64,000 nucleotides of DNA from Muscardinus avellanarius (GCA_963383645.1 OY726560.1:83734593-83798592), one strand, 5' to 3'; counted from the stretch's first letter, positions 35,156 to 46,918 are shown. The notes: generated by a model not told the origin, from the sequence alone. A program made the numbers and translations.

Positions 35156-36496
35156 ATTTATTTATTTTATTTTATTTTAAATATTTTTATTGGTACATTA
35201 TATTCATACATCATATTGGGGTAAAGAACTTGTGTGTACATACATGTACATATCACTGATTTAACCCCTACCCAATTCCCACTTCATTCCCTCCCCATCC
35301 CTCCTTCCCTTGCTTGGCTTAGTGGTTGAATTCAATATGTTTAAGTACTTTGTGTGTTTTAGAGATTTTATTCCCCCCTCCTTTTTCCTCCTTTAGGATG
35401 TCTTGCTTGCTCCTCTATAGGATTTCTTTTTTCATCTAGAGTTACTCCTATGACTCATTTCTCCGTAACTCTCACATACTAGAGAAAGCATCTGATTTTT
35501 GTTTTTTGTGACTGACTAATCTCACTTAGCATAATGTCCTCCAGTTCCATCCATTTCCCTGAAAATGATGTAATTGAGGTTTTTTATTTTTATTTTTTCT
35601 TTTGAAAAGTCCCATATTTTAAAATTTATTTTTATTGGTGCAATGTATTCATACATCATAATGGTATAAAGAAAATACTTTTGTAGACATACATGCAAAC
35701 ATCGTCCAGTTAGCCCCTACCCAATCCCCACCCCGTTCCCTCCCCATCATTCCTTCCTATGCTTGCCTTAGTGGTTGACATCTAGTTTTATAGCAATTTA
35801 TCAAATATTAACGATGATAATCTCACATAACAGTTTCAATTGTCTGATACCAAGCTTTTGATGACTTAAAGATAACATTTCAGTATTTCTTTTTGCTTTT
35901 TTTCTTACCAGAGAATATTTTTTCTTTTTTTAGGTAAAACTATCATACATTTATTTATTTATTTTTCAGAAAAAAATCTATCCTGATATGGAATATGGAC
36001 TCTAGATACCCAAAACAATCTTGAAGAAGAACAAAGCTAGATGTATGTTTTCTGATGTCAAACCATATAAAGCTACAATAATTGAAACAGTGAAGTACTG
36101 TTCTAAAGGCAGATATATAAACCATTTGAGTTGAATAAAAGCCTAGAGATAAATTCTTTCTAGTTATTTTTGACAAGGTTTCCATTAACATTTGGTGGAG
36201 GAAATACTAATCTTTTAACAAAATATTGTTGAAAAATAATAATCATATGAAAAAGAATAAAATTGGACCCTTACCTAATACATATACAAATATTAACTCA
36301 AAAGAGATAAAAGACCTAAATATAAATCTTAAGACTATAAACTTTTAGAAGAAAATCTGGGTCATTAAACCTCACAACATTGAAATTGGCAGTGATTTCT
36401 TGGATATGATTTTAATGGCATAGGCAACAGAAGGGTAAATAAACTCCCTAAAAAATAAAAAAATATTGTATATCCAAAGACAATGTAAACAGAGTT

Positions 36497-36578
36497 AAAA
36501 GTTACTGATAGAATGGGATAAAATATTTCCAAATGCTAAAAGTTACTGATAGAATGGGATAAAATATTTCCAAATGCT
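36497..36578. repeat. 41-bp tandem duplication in copy A
   Basis: Two identical 41-bp units (GTTACTGATAGAATGGGATA is the core) lie head to tail; copy B has a single unit. Confidence 0.95.
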
Positions 36579-36704
36579 ATATCTGAAGGTATACTAATGT
36601 TCCAATTAGAAATCCTAAAAATTAACAACAATAAAAGCAAACAATACCATTTAGAGATAGGTAAAAGACTAACATAAATAATGAATCTCCACAGATAACT
36701 AATC

Positions 36705-37614
36705 TTAGTTATCTGTTGGATGGAAAATCTTGTTTCTCTGGTTCTGGTTACCTATTTCTTCTTTGCAGTTAATCTCTTTGAGTATTTTCTCTAGCGCTGG
36801 TTTTGAAGACATAAATTCCTTCAGTTTCTGTTTGTCATGGAAGCTTCTTATTTCTCCATCTAATTTGATAGAAAGTTTTGCTGGGTAGGAAATTTTTGGC
36901 TGGAAGTTGTTTTCTTTCAGAGTTTGGAATATGTTACTCCAAGTCCTTCTGGCTCTCATGACTTGGTTTGGGAAGTCTGGAGTGATTCTAATTGGTTTGC
37001 CTCTGAATGTCACTTGGCCCTATGTTTTTGTTGCCTTTAAGATTCTCTGCTTGGCTTCCACATTGGTCATTTTGAAAATTATGTGGTGTGGGGATCCTCT
37101 TCTCCGATCCTGTCTAAAGGGAGTTCTGTAAGTTTCCTGGACCTGTGTATCAGCCTCTTGCTCTATGTTTGGAAAATTTTCTGCTATTACTTCCTTGAAA
37201 AGATTGTTGATCCCTTTGGTTTCACCTTCTTTTCTCTCCTCTATTCCAATTATTCTTAGGTTAGCTCTCTTAAAATGGGCCCATATTTCTTCAATATCAG
37301 TTCCTGCTGTCGGATTTTTTTTCTAGATTAGAAACTATGCGTTCATTTTTGGAATAATCATCTTCTAAGAGTGAGATTCTGTTCTCCATGTGGTCTAATC
37401 GGTTGTTTGTGCTTTGAATTGAGGCCTTTACTTCATTAATTGCATCCTTTATCTCTCTTTGGCTCTCTCTGGATTCTTTTTGAAACACCTCTATTATTTC
37501 TACAGTTATTTTCCTGATTTGTTCTTCGAGAAATCTCTGAATTTTTGTTTTATTGGGTTCTGATGTTGTGGAATTGTGGGCATTCATTGCTTTATTGTTA
37601 TTCCTCTTTCCCAT
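36705..37614 (-). pseudogene. ORF1 of chimeric copy A, one frameshift seen
   Basis: L1 ORF1 protein homolog, normally a trimeric coiled-coil RNA chaperone. N-terminal frame 37,614-37,297 opens MGKRNNNKAMNAHN and contains the coiled coil (EEQIRKITVEIIEVFQKE, then ENRISLLEDDYSKNERIV). A T-run near 37,313-37,323 shifts the frame after about 100 codons. The C-terminal frame 37,013-36,705 has the CTD landmarks ITPDFPNQVMRARRTWSN and YPAKLSIKLDGEIRSFHD, and ends FHPTDN-stop. About 300 codons in total, the usual ORF1 length. Little decayed compared with L1-Q ORF1. Confidence 0.88.
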
Positions 37615-39230
37615 GATTTTGGAAGTTTGTGCCTTCTCTGGTTTCTTCCCTGGGTCACTACGACTTCACTTAAAGTGCTCTGGATCTCGAGTCTGTGGTA
37701 TCTCAGTCACCAGTACCCCTTTATTGGTTTGTATCACAGAGTGTCAGACCCTGGGAGTCAATCGGGGCTGCTTTAGACCATTGGGGGGGGGTGCCAGATT
37801 GGGCGTTCTCCTATGGTATGATATCTCTGCCACCCCCACTGGGTCAAGTCCCTGGGAATACAGTACTGGGATTTCTCCTCTAGGGGCCACAATTTGACTC
37901 ACTGTTGTTGAGTGCGCAGATGGAGCTGTCATGGACTTGGTGAATTCGTTGCTGCTGCCACAGGTAACAATATGACACCACTGCCACGCCCTCAGCCATG
38001 AGGCTGGCGTATTTCTTTTCTGTTTTTGAGCTCCGCTCTGAGTCCCTGAAGGGTGTGCTGAGCCCAGCCTCTGGGAGCTTTAGACGCTTCTTGCACCGAG
38101 AAATCTGCCAAATTCCTCCCTGCTGATCCGCAGTGGCTCACCTTGGCTCGCTGTCTGCCGCTCCTCTCTGGAGCCTGGTGGGCTTTTGAGTGCATTGGTC
38201 TGGTGCCATCTGGTGAGCTCGCTGCTGCTGCCGGCAGTAAGGCGCTACTGCCACGTCCTCAGCCATGAGGCCCGCATATCTCCTCTGTGGCTCTGAGCTC
38301 CGTTATGAGTTCCCTTCGTCTCTGGAGCCTGGTGCTGCAAGGGAAAGTGGCGCCTGCCGCTTCGCACCGTGGTTTTGGCTGCAGCACTGCAGTCTGGTTT
38401 CTGGTGTCTCATTTTTCCAGCCCTCTTTTTCTCTGTCCCTTGAAATTACATTTTTTGTTTCTCTGCTGATGGTGTTTTCTGGCTATGAAAGGTGCTGATT
38501 TTGTGGTAATAGAGATTGGTTGTTAGCGGGGCTCGTAAGCCCCGCTTTTTTCCATCACCATCTTCCCAGAACTAATTGAGGTTTTTTAAATGGCTGAGTA
38601 AAATTCCATTGTGTACATATCCCACAATTTTGTAATCCATTCATCTGTTGATAGACATCTTGGCTGGTTCCCTAGTTTGGCTATGGTGAATTGTGCAGCT
38701 ATGAACACAGATACACATGCATTAGTTTGGTGGTTTGGTTTTCTATCTTTTGGGAAAATACCCAGAAGTGGTATTGCTGGATCAAATGGTAGATTTGTTT
38801 CCATTCTTCTGAGGATTCTCCATACTGTTTTCCAAAGTGGTTGCACTAATTTGCAATCCCACCAACAATGTTTTAGAGTTCCCACTTCTCCACATCCTCA
38901 CCAGCATCTGTTGTTGTTTGTGTTTTGAATGATTGCCATTCTAGTTGGAGTTAGGTGAAATCTCAGGGTAGTTTTGATTTGCCAGTGATGTTGAGCATTT
39001 TTTCATGCATTTATTGGCATTTGAATTTCTTCTTTCGTGAAGTGTCTATTTAGTTCACTTGCTCATTTTGTTATTGGATGCTTTGCTTTCTTTTTTTCTT
39101 CTTTTCTTCTTTCTTTTTTTATTGGTGCATTATATTCATACATCATTTTGTGGTAAAAAACTTGTGTGTACAAACATGTACACATCACTGATTTAACCCC
39201 TACCCAATTCCCACCCCATTTTCTCCTCAT

Positions 39231-42200
39231 TTGGCCATTTGAATTTCTTCTTTTGTGAGGGGTCTATTTAGTTCGTTTGCCCATTTTGTTATTGGATGCT
39301 TTGTTTTCTTAGTGTTGGGTTTCTTGAGTTCTCTGTATATTCTAGATATTAGTCCTCTATCAGAGGTAAAGTCCTCTATCAGAGGTAATTGGCAAAAATC
39401 TCCCATTGTGTTGGCTCTCGATTGAGGTTCTTGATAGATTCCTTTGCTCTTCAATTTCATGCAATCCCACATATTGATTTCCATTTTAATTTGTTGTGCC
39501 TTTGGGGTCTTGTTGAGAAAGTATTTATCTGTGCCTATATGTTGCAGTGTTGGACCTATGCCCTCTTCAAGGAGCTTCAAAGTCTCTGGTTTGATTTCCA
39601 AGTCTTTGATCGATCTTGAGTTGAATTTTGTACAGGGTGAGAAAGTGGGATTAATTTCTAATTTTATGCATATGGTTATCCAGTTTTGACAACACCATTT
39701 GTTGAATAGGCTATCTTTTTCCAGTGTATGTTTTTTTCGCTTTGTCAAAAATCAATTGGCTGAAAGTGTTTGGACTTGTTTCTGGATCTTCTATTCTGTT
39801 TCACTGGTCTATGTATCTGTTTTTTTGCCAGTATCATGCTGTTTTTAATACAATGGCTTTGTAGTATAGTTTAAAGTCAGGTATTGTGATTCCTCCTGCA
39901 TGGTTTTTGTTGCTGAGAACTACCTTGGCTATTGTGGGATTTTTGTTATTCCAGATAAATTTAAGGACTGTTTTTTCTAAGTCTGTGAGGAATGATCTTG
40001 GTAGTTTAATGGGCATTGCATTAAATCTGTAGATCACTTTTGGGAGGATGGCCATTTTAATGATATTATTCTGCCAGTCCATGAACATGGAAGATCCTTC
40101 CATCTTCTAGATCTTCTTCGATTTCTTTTTTTAGTGTTTTATAATTTTCTTTGTAGAGATCTTTTACCTTCTTGGTCAAGTTTATTCCTAAGTATTTTAT
40201 TTTTTTGTGGGAGATCCTGAGTGGAAGTGTTTTCTGAATTTCTTTTTCAGTGGATTTATGGTTGGTGTACAGGAAAGCTTCTGATTTTTTTTTTTTTTTT
40301 GGTGGTACTGGGGTTCCTGGAAGCCCTTCTACCTCCGGGCTACACTCCCAGACCTATTTTTTACATTTTCATTTTGGAAACAGGGTCTCCTAAACCAGCG
40401 TGTGTGGCTGGCTTCGAACCTACGCGATCCTCCTGTCTCTGCCTCCCAAGCGCTGGGATCACAAGCGTGCCCCACCACGCCGGGCAAAGCTTCTGATTTT
40501 TTAAGATTGATTTTGTATACATATATTTTGCTGAATTTGTTGATCAGTTCTATAAGCCCTTTGCTTGAGTTTGTTGGGTTTTCTAAATATAGTATCATGT
40601 TATCTGCAAATAGTGAAAGTTTGAGTTCTTCTTTTCCTATTTGTACTCTTTTGATTTCCTTTTCTTGCCTTATTGCTCCAGCTAGAGTCTCTAGTACTAT
40701 ATTGGAGAGAAGTGTTGTTAATGGACATCCTTGTCTCATTCCTGTTTTTAGAGGGGATTCTTGAAGTTTTTCCCAATTTAATATAATGTTGGAAGTGGGC
40801 TTATTGTAGATTGCCTTAATAATGTTGAGATATGTCTCTTCTATTCCAGTTCTCTGCAGAATTTTTTTTTTATCATAAATAGATGTTGAATTTTATCAAA
40901 TGTTTTTTCAGCATCTATTGAAACGATCATGTGATTTTTGTCTTTGATTCTGTTTATATGATGAAATATATGGATTGATTATCGTATATTGAACCAGCCT
41001 TGCATCCCTGAAATGAACCCTACCTGGTCATGGTGTATGATTTTCTTGACGTGGTTTTGAATGCATGTTGCTATTATTTTGTTTAATAGTTTTGCATCTA
41101 AGTTCATCAGAGATATAGGCCTGTAGTTTTCCTTCCTTGAACTGTCTTTATTCGGTTTGGGTATTAGTGTGATGTTGGCTTCATAGAATGTATTTGGGAG
41201 AATCCCAGTTTTTCTATTTCGTGAAATAGTTTGAGTAGTATTGGAGTTAACTCTCCTATAAAGGTTTTATAGAATTCACTTGGGAAACCATCTGGTCCTT
41301 GGCTTTTGTTTGATGGTAAGCTCTTTATTGCTGTTTCAATCTTTTTGATTGTTATTGGTTGGTTTAAGTGTTCTATAACTTCTTGACTCACTTTAGGAAG
41401 ATTGTATTTATCTAGGATGTTGTCGATTTCCCCCAGATTTTCCATTTTGTTGGAGTATAGTTTTTCAAAGTGGTTTCTGATAATCCTCTGGATTTCTACA
41501 CTGTCAGTAGTAATTTCTCCTTTTTCATCCCTTATCTTCATAATTTGGGTTGATTCTCTCTATTTTTTAGTTAGGTTGGCTAGTAATTTATCTATCTTGT
41601 TGATTATTTCAAGAAACCAGCTTTTGGTTTTGTTGATTTTTTTGTATTGTTTTTTAATTCTCTATTTTGTTATTTGCTGCTCTAATTTTAATAAATTCCT
41701 GTCTTCTCCTGGCTTTGGGGTTCAATTATTCCTGCTTTTCAAGGGTTTTGAGGTGTGTTGTTAGGTTATTTATTTGAAGATTTTCTGTTTTTCTTATGTG
41801 AGCACTCAGTGCTATAAATTTTCCTCTTAATACTGCCTTCACAGTGTGCCAGAGGTTTTGATTTGTTGTATCTTTATTTTCATTTGTTTCTAGAATTTTC
41901 TTGATTCCATCACTTAAATCTTCTATGATCCATTCTTATTCAGAAGTGTGGTGTTCAGTCTCCACATGTTCATGTTGTTTCTCTGGGTCTTCTTATAGTT
42001 GATTTCTAGTTTCATTCCATTATGGTCTGAAATGACAGAGGGAAGTATGTAACATTTTTAAAATTTTCTAGTGCTCATTTGTGTCCCAGGATATGATCTA
42101 TTTTGGAGAAGGTTCGGTGAGCAGCTGAGTAAAATGTAAACTCCGCAGTAGTTGGGTGAAATATTCTATATGTGTCCAACAGGTCCATTTAGTTAATGGT

Positions 42201-42690
42201 GTTCTTTAGTTCTGAGGCATCTTTACTGACCCTTTGGAACATGAGTCTAGTGTTGTGAGAGGTGCGCTAAAGTCTCCCAGTATTATTGTGTTGGGATTTA
42301 TGTGTGACCTCTTTTCACAAAGAGTTTGATTTATGAAAGTAGCTGCACCCATGTGTGGGGAATAGATGTTGATTATTGTTATTTCCTCTTGCTGGATTAT
42401 TCCTTTTACCAGTAAAATATGACCTTCTTTGTCTCTTCTAATAAGTTTTGGTTTGAAGTCTAACTTTTCTGATATCATAGTTGATACTCCTGCTTGTCTT
42501 CAAGTACCATTAGAATGGATTACCTTGCTCCAGCCCTTTACCTTGAATTTGTTTCTATCTTTACTTGTAAGGTGTGTTTCTTATAAGCAGCAATGGTGGA
42601 CTCTGGTTTTTAATCCATTTTGTCATTTATGTCTTTTTATTGGGGAGTTGAGACTATTTACATTCAGTGTGATTATAGAGAGAAATTTTT
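39231..42690 (-). pseudogene. L1-N ORF2, broken and C-terminally deleted
   Basis: Endonuclease pieces at 42,478-42,206 (ITIINIYSPHMGAATF, NTIILGDFSAPLTTLD). RT pieces at 41,541-41,164 ([18 protein letters not shown]) and 40,739-40,500, which contain the catalytic box as [15 protein letters not shown]: the second Asp of the FADD box is Asn, so the RT would be inactive even if the frame were open. Pieces at 40,103-39,834 and 39,748-39,231 cover thumb and connection. Several frameshifts, one SINE and the loss of the Cys/His end make it a pseudogene. Confidence 0.88.
40291..40485 (-). mobile_element. Level-4 young B1-dID SINE inside L1-N
   Basis: Target duplication AAAGCTTCTGATTTTTT at 40,274-40,290 and 40,486-40,502. 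Body GGTGGTACTGGGGTTCCTGG to CCCACCACGCCGGGC. It is the innermost and so youngest insertion on its branch of the cluster. Confidence 0.96.
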
Positions 42691-42747
42691 AATTCCTAAC
42701 ATGTTAAGATTTTATTTCTGTTTGAGAAACTGTTTATTCTTCTTTGC

Positions 42748-43657
42748 TTAGTTGTCTGCTGGATGGAAATCTTGTTTCTTTGGTTTTGGCATGTATTACC
42801 TATTTCTTCTTTGCAGTTAATCTCCTTGAGCATTTTCTCTAGCGCTGGTTTTGAAGACATAAATTCCTTCAGTTGCTGTTTGTCATGGAAGCTTCTTATT
42901 TCCCCATCTAATTTGAATGATAGTTTTTCTGGTTAGGAAATTTTTGGCTGGAAGTTGTTTTCTTTTGAATTTGAAATATGTTACTCCATGCCCTTCTGGC
43001 TTTCATGACTTGGTTTGGGAAGTTTGGAGTGATCCTAATTGGTTTGCCTCTGAATGTCACTTGGACTTTTGTTTTTGTTGCCTTTCAGATTCTCTCCCTG
43101 GTTTCCACATTAGTCATTCTGACAATTATGCGGCATGGAGATCCTCTTCTCTGATCCTGTCTAAAGGGAGTTCTATAAGTTTCCTGGACCTGTGTATTGA
43201 CCTCTTGTGCTATGTTTGAAAAATTTTCTGCTATTACTTCCTTGAAGAGATTATTGATCCCTTTGGTTTCACCTTCTTTTCCCTCCTCTATTCCTATTAT
43301 TCTTAGGTTAACTCTCTTAAAATGGGCCCATATTTCTTCAATGTCAGATTACTGCTGTCAGATTTTTTTCTAAATTAGAAACTATGCATTCATTTTTGGA
43401 GTGATCATCTTCTAGAAGTGAGATTCTATTCTCCTTGTTGTCTAATCAGTTGTTTATACTTTGAAATGAGGCCTTTACTTCAATAATTGCATCCTTTATC
43501 TCTTTTTGACTCTCTCTGAATTCTTTTCTAAAGACCTCTATTATTTCTAAAGTTATTTTCCTGATTTGATCTTCTAGAGATCTCTGAATTTCTGTTATCA
43601 GGTTCTGATGTTGTGGGGTTGTGGGCATTAATTCTCCCTTGGTATTCCTCTTCCCAT
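42748..43657 (-). pseudogene. L1-N ORF1, decayed
   Basis: Starts ATG at 43,657 (GGGAAGAGGAATACC follows) and ends at TAA 42,748-42,750 after the same HPAD/TDN-type ending as in other copies. The coiled-coil text EDQIRKITLEIIEVFRKEF is seen at 43,570-43,510. Frameshifts and stops break it. Confidence 0.82.
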
Positions 43658-45548
43658 GATTTTGGAAGTTTGTTCCTTCTCTGTGTTCTTTCCTGGGTCA
43701 CTACGACTTCACTTAGGGTGTTCTGGATCTTGAGTCTGGTATCTGAATCACCCCTATTCCTTTGCTGGGTTGTATCGCAAGGTCAGACCCAGGGAGTTAA
43801 TTGAGTTTGCTTTAGACCTTGGGGGTTGCCATGTTGGACGTTCTCCCTTGGGGAGTTTTAACTATGGTGTGATACCTCTTTCACCGCCACTCCCCCACTG
43901 GTTTTGACTGCAAAAATCTCTGATCCAGGGAGACTATCTGCACAAGTCCCTGGGAGTGCAGAACTGGGATTTCTCCTCTAAGAGCTACAATTTGACTCAT
44001 GATTGTTGATTGCGCTGATGGAGCTGTAGTGGACTCAGTCAATTCACTACTGCCGCCGCTGGCAATATGGCTTCATTGTCACAACCTTGGCTGTGAAGCT
44101 GGCATATTTATTCTCTGGTTTTGAGCTCCGCTCTGAGTCCCTGCAGGATGTGCTGAGACCGGCTCCTGGGAGCTTTAGATGCTCCCTGCACTGAAAAAAC
44201 TGCCAAATTCCATCCGGCTGTTCTGCAGCCGCTCACCTCGGCCCGCTGTCTGCCCCTCGTCTTTGGAGCCTGGTGGCTTGTTGAGTGCGCTGGTCTGTAG
44301 CCATCTGTTGAATTTGCTGCTGCATCTGGCAGTAAGGCACTGCTGCCGCGTCCTCGACCATGAGGCTGGAATATTTCTTCTCTAGTTTTGAGCTCCACTC
44401 TGAGGGCCTGCATGGTGTGCTCAGCTTGTTGTCCATCCCTCCTCTCTGTGGCCTGGTTGGTTGTTGAGTGCATTGGTCCGGAGCCGTCTGGTGAACTCGC
44501 TGCTACCGCTGGCAATAAGGTGCTGCTGTTGCATCCTCGGCCGTGAGGCCAGAGTATCTCCTCTCTGCTTTTGAGCTCCATTCTGAGTCCCCCTCCTTTC
44601 TGGAGCCTGGTGCTGCAAGGGAAGATGATGCCTGCAGGGCTCCGTGCTGCGGCTCTGGCTGCAGCACTGCAGGCTGGTTTCTTTCTGGTGTCTCATTTTT
44701 CCAGCCCTCTTTTTCTCTGTTCCTTGTATTTACAGTTTTTGTTTCTCTGCTAATGGTGATTTCTAGCTATGAAAGGTGCTGATTTTGTGGTAGTAGAGAT
44801 CGATTGTTAGCAGGACTCATAAGCGCCGCTTCTCTCCATTGCCATCTTCCCGGAAGTCTAAGATTATTTTTTTAAATGTAAAAACCACATCAGTTACAGT
44901 GAAGTGTCTATTTAGTTCACTTGCCCATTTTGTTATTGGATGCTTTGTTTTCTTAGTGTTTAGTTTCTTGAGTTTTCTGTATATTCTAGATATTAATCCT
45001 CTATCAGAGGTGTAGGTGGCAAAAATCTTCTCCCATTCTGTTGGCTCTCGATTGAGGTTCTTGACTGTTTTCTTTGCTGAACAGAAGCTCTTCAATTTCA
45101 TGCAATCCCAGGTATTGATTCTCCTTTTAATATTTTATGGCTTTGGGGTCTTGTTGAGAAAGTGTTTATCTGTGCCTATGTGTTGCAGTGTTGGACATAT
45201 ACCCTCTTCAAGGAGCTTCAAGGTCTCTGGTTTGATTTCTAAGTCTTCGTTCCATCTTGCATTGACTATTGTACAGTGTGAGAAAGTGGGATTAATTTCC
45301 AATTTTCTGCATATGGTTTTCCAGTTTTGCCAACACCATTTGTTGAACAGGCTATCTTTTTTCCAGTGTATGTTTTTGTCGCCTTTGTCAAAAATCAATT
45401 GGCTGAAAATGTGTGGATTTGTTTCTGGGTGTTCTATTCTGCTCCATTGGTCTATGTATCTGTTTTTTTTGTCAGTACCATGCTGTTTGTATTAAAATGG
45501 CTTTGTAGTATAGTGTAAAGTCAAGTATTGTGATTCCTCCTGCATGGT

Positions 45549-46917
45549 TTTCTCAACAAGACCTCAAAGGCACAAGAAATTAAAAATGGATCACTATGTT
45601 GGATTGCATGAAACTGAAGTGCTTTTGTATAGCAAATGACTCTATCAAAAACCTCAACAGAGAATCTGGGCATGGTTGCAGATGTTTGTAATCTCAGCAT
45701 TTGGGATGCTGAGACCAGAGGATCGTGGTTCACGGACAGCCTCAGCTACTTAGTGAGGCCCTCCCCAACTCAGTGAGAATTGGTTTCAAAATAAAGAATA
45801 AATGATAGGGCAGGAGATGTAGCTCAGAGGTCAAATGCCCTTGGGTTCCATCCTCAGACCTACCAAAAAATAAAAATAAATAAAATCCTCAATAGAAAGC
45901 CAAAAGAATGGAAGAAAAAATTTGCCAACTTTTCCTCTGATACAGGACTAATATCTAGAATATACAGAGAATGCAAGAAACTCAGAACTAAGAAATCAAA
46001 TAACCCAATAAAAAATGGGCAAGTGAACTAAATAGACACTTCATGAATGAAGAAATTCAAATGTGCAATAAATGCATGAAAAAATACTCAATATCACTGG
46101 CAATCAGAGAGATGCAAATTAAAAGTACCCTGAGATTTTACCTAACTCCAACTAGAATGGCAATCATTTAAAACACAAACAGCAGCAACTCATGGTGAGG
46201 ATTTGGAGAAGTGGAATCTCTAATACATTGTTAGTGGGATTGCAAATTTGTGCAACCACTTTGGATAACATTATGGAGAATGCTCAGAAGAATGGGAAGA
46301 AACTTATATAATTCAGCAATACCACTTCTGGGTATCTATCCAAAAGAAAGGAAACCAAACTACCAAACTAATGCATCTGTATCTATGTTCATAGCTGCAC
46401 AATTCACCATAGCCAAACTATGGAACCAGCCAAGATGTCCATCAACAGATGAATGGATTACAAAACTGTGGGATATGTACACAATGGAATTTTACTCACC
46501 CATTAAAAAAGCACAGTTACATCATTTTCAGGGAAATAGATGTAACTGGAGAACATTATGCTAAGTGAGATTAGTCAGGCACAAAAAATAAGAAATTGGA
46601 TGCACTCTCTAATTTTTGGAAGCTGTGAAGAAAATAGTTCATAGGAAGAACTCTAGACAATGTAGGAGATACTATAGATGAGCAAATAATGTGACCTATC
46701 TGAGGAGAAGGGAGGAGGGAAGAGAAAATTCTCCAATGTGCATGATGTACATTAACAAACATATAAAAATCTTTCACTTAGTCAAACATAAAAAGGAGGG
46801 AAGGGATTGGAATGGGGTAGGAATTAAGGGCTACTTGATTGATGTGTGCTTGTATGCCTCCACCATCTTGTACCCAATTAAGATGTATGACTACAGTGCA
46901 CTTATAAAAAAAAAAAC
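45549..46917 (+). pseudogene. L1-Q ORF2 C-terminal part and 3' UTR
   Basis: Resumes at CTCAACAAGACCTCAAAGGC, carries a SINE at 45,664-45,881, then the Cys/His region and the frame 46,250-46,564 (IPLLGIYPKERKPNYQTN, DEWITKLWDMYTMEFYSP). The 3' UTR has CTTGTATGCCTCCACCATCT and ATGACTACAGTGCACTTATA before A11. Confidence 0.85.
45664..45881 (+). mobile_element. B1-dID SINE inside L1-Q
   Basis: Near-identical flanks AAAACCTCAACAGA and AAAATCCTCAATAGA. Body GGGCATGGTTGCAGATGTTT to TCAGACCTACC plus AAATA repeats. Confidence 0.92.
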
Positions 46918-46918
46918 C

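Larger units (their letters stand above)
35586..38572 (-). mobile_element. Chimeric half-L1 element, copy A (level 3)
   Basis: Target duplication TAATTGAGGTTTTTT at 35,571-35,585 and 38,573-38,587; the target is the 3' part of L1-M. Order on the minus strand: L1 5' UTR (38,572-37,615, starting GTTCTGGGAAGATGG), ORF1 (37,614-36,705), a palindromic junction, an ancient L1 ORF2 fragment in reverse orientation (about 36,700-35,800), an L1 3' UTR (about 35,790-35,640), and an A-rich tail. ORF2 is absent, so it carries no endonuclease or reverse transcriptase. A 41-bp tandem duplication lies at 36,497-36,578. Copy B at 52,895 has the same organisation. Confidence 0.92.
39091..44898 (-). mobile_element. 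Level-3 L1 ('L1-N'), near full length with a 3' internal deletion
   Basis: Order on the minus strand: a 48-bp 5' extension (44,902-44,855), 5' UTR (44,854-43,658), ORF1 (43,657-42,748), ORF2 (about 42,690-39,231), then an abrupt jump to the 3' UTR (39,230-39,115) and poly(A). The last 650 bp or so of ORF2 (zinc-knuckle end) and the start of the 3' UTR are deleted. A young SINE sits at 40,291-40,485. The 5' UTR has recurrent GAGCTCAAAA.C monomer starts near 44,124, 44,392 and 44,577. It is flanked by a long direct repeat (39,037-39,090 and 44,899-44,952). Confidence 0.85.
35157..45548 (-). mobile_element. Level-2 L1 ('L1-M') inserted in L1-Q, itself twice interrupted
   Basis: Minus-strand, 5'-truncated L1 in three pieces: 35,157-35,585 (3' UTR and ORF2 end), 38,573-39,090 (ORF2 C-terminus) and 44,899-45,548 (ORF2 middle). 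The pieces are contiguous in L1 order once the chimeric element (35,586-38,572) and L1-N (39,091-44,898) are removed. The 39,037-39,090 and 44,899-44,952 segments duplicate each other, which I read as the L1-N target duplication. ORF2 frames are visible at 38,586-38,885 ([18 protein letters not shown]) and 45,135-45,398. No clear target duplication for L1-M itself. Confidence 0.78.
31464..46918 (+). mobile_element. Level-1 L1 ('L1-Q') holding all of the nested cluster
   Basis: It starts ACTTCTGGAAAGATGGTGAC and ends with poly(A) at 46,906-46,916. CAGGGTCTTG occurs at 31,454-31,463 and 46,919-46,928, and both flanks are halves of one SINE, which shows that one insertion spans this interval. 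Own sequence: 5' UTR 31,464-32,857, ORF1 32,858-33,790, ORF2 5' part about 33,830-35,155, then, after the nested insertions, ORF2 3' part and 3' UTR 45,549-46,917. About 1.6 kb of ORF2 (RT core) is missing between 35,155 and 45,549. The 5' UTR repeats GACCTATGCTTAACACTAGA with a spacing of about 197 bp (32,078 and 32,275), an old monomer pair. Confidence 0.88.

Noticed and set aside
44880..46917. 5' inversion (twin priming) of a single L1 at the 45,548/45,549 strand switch
   Set aside because: The two arms overlap by several hundred bases of the same ORF2 region and differ in divergence, and the plus-strand arm shares its target duplication with 31,454, so they are two elements.
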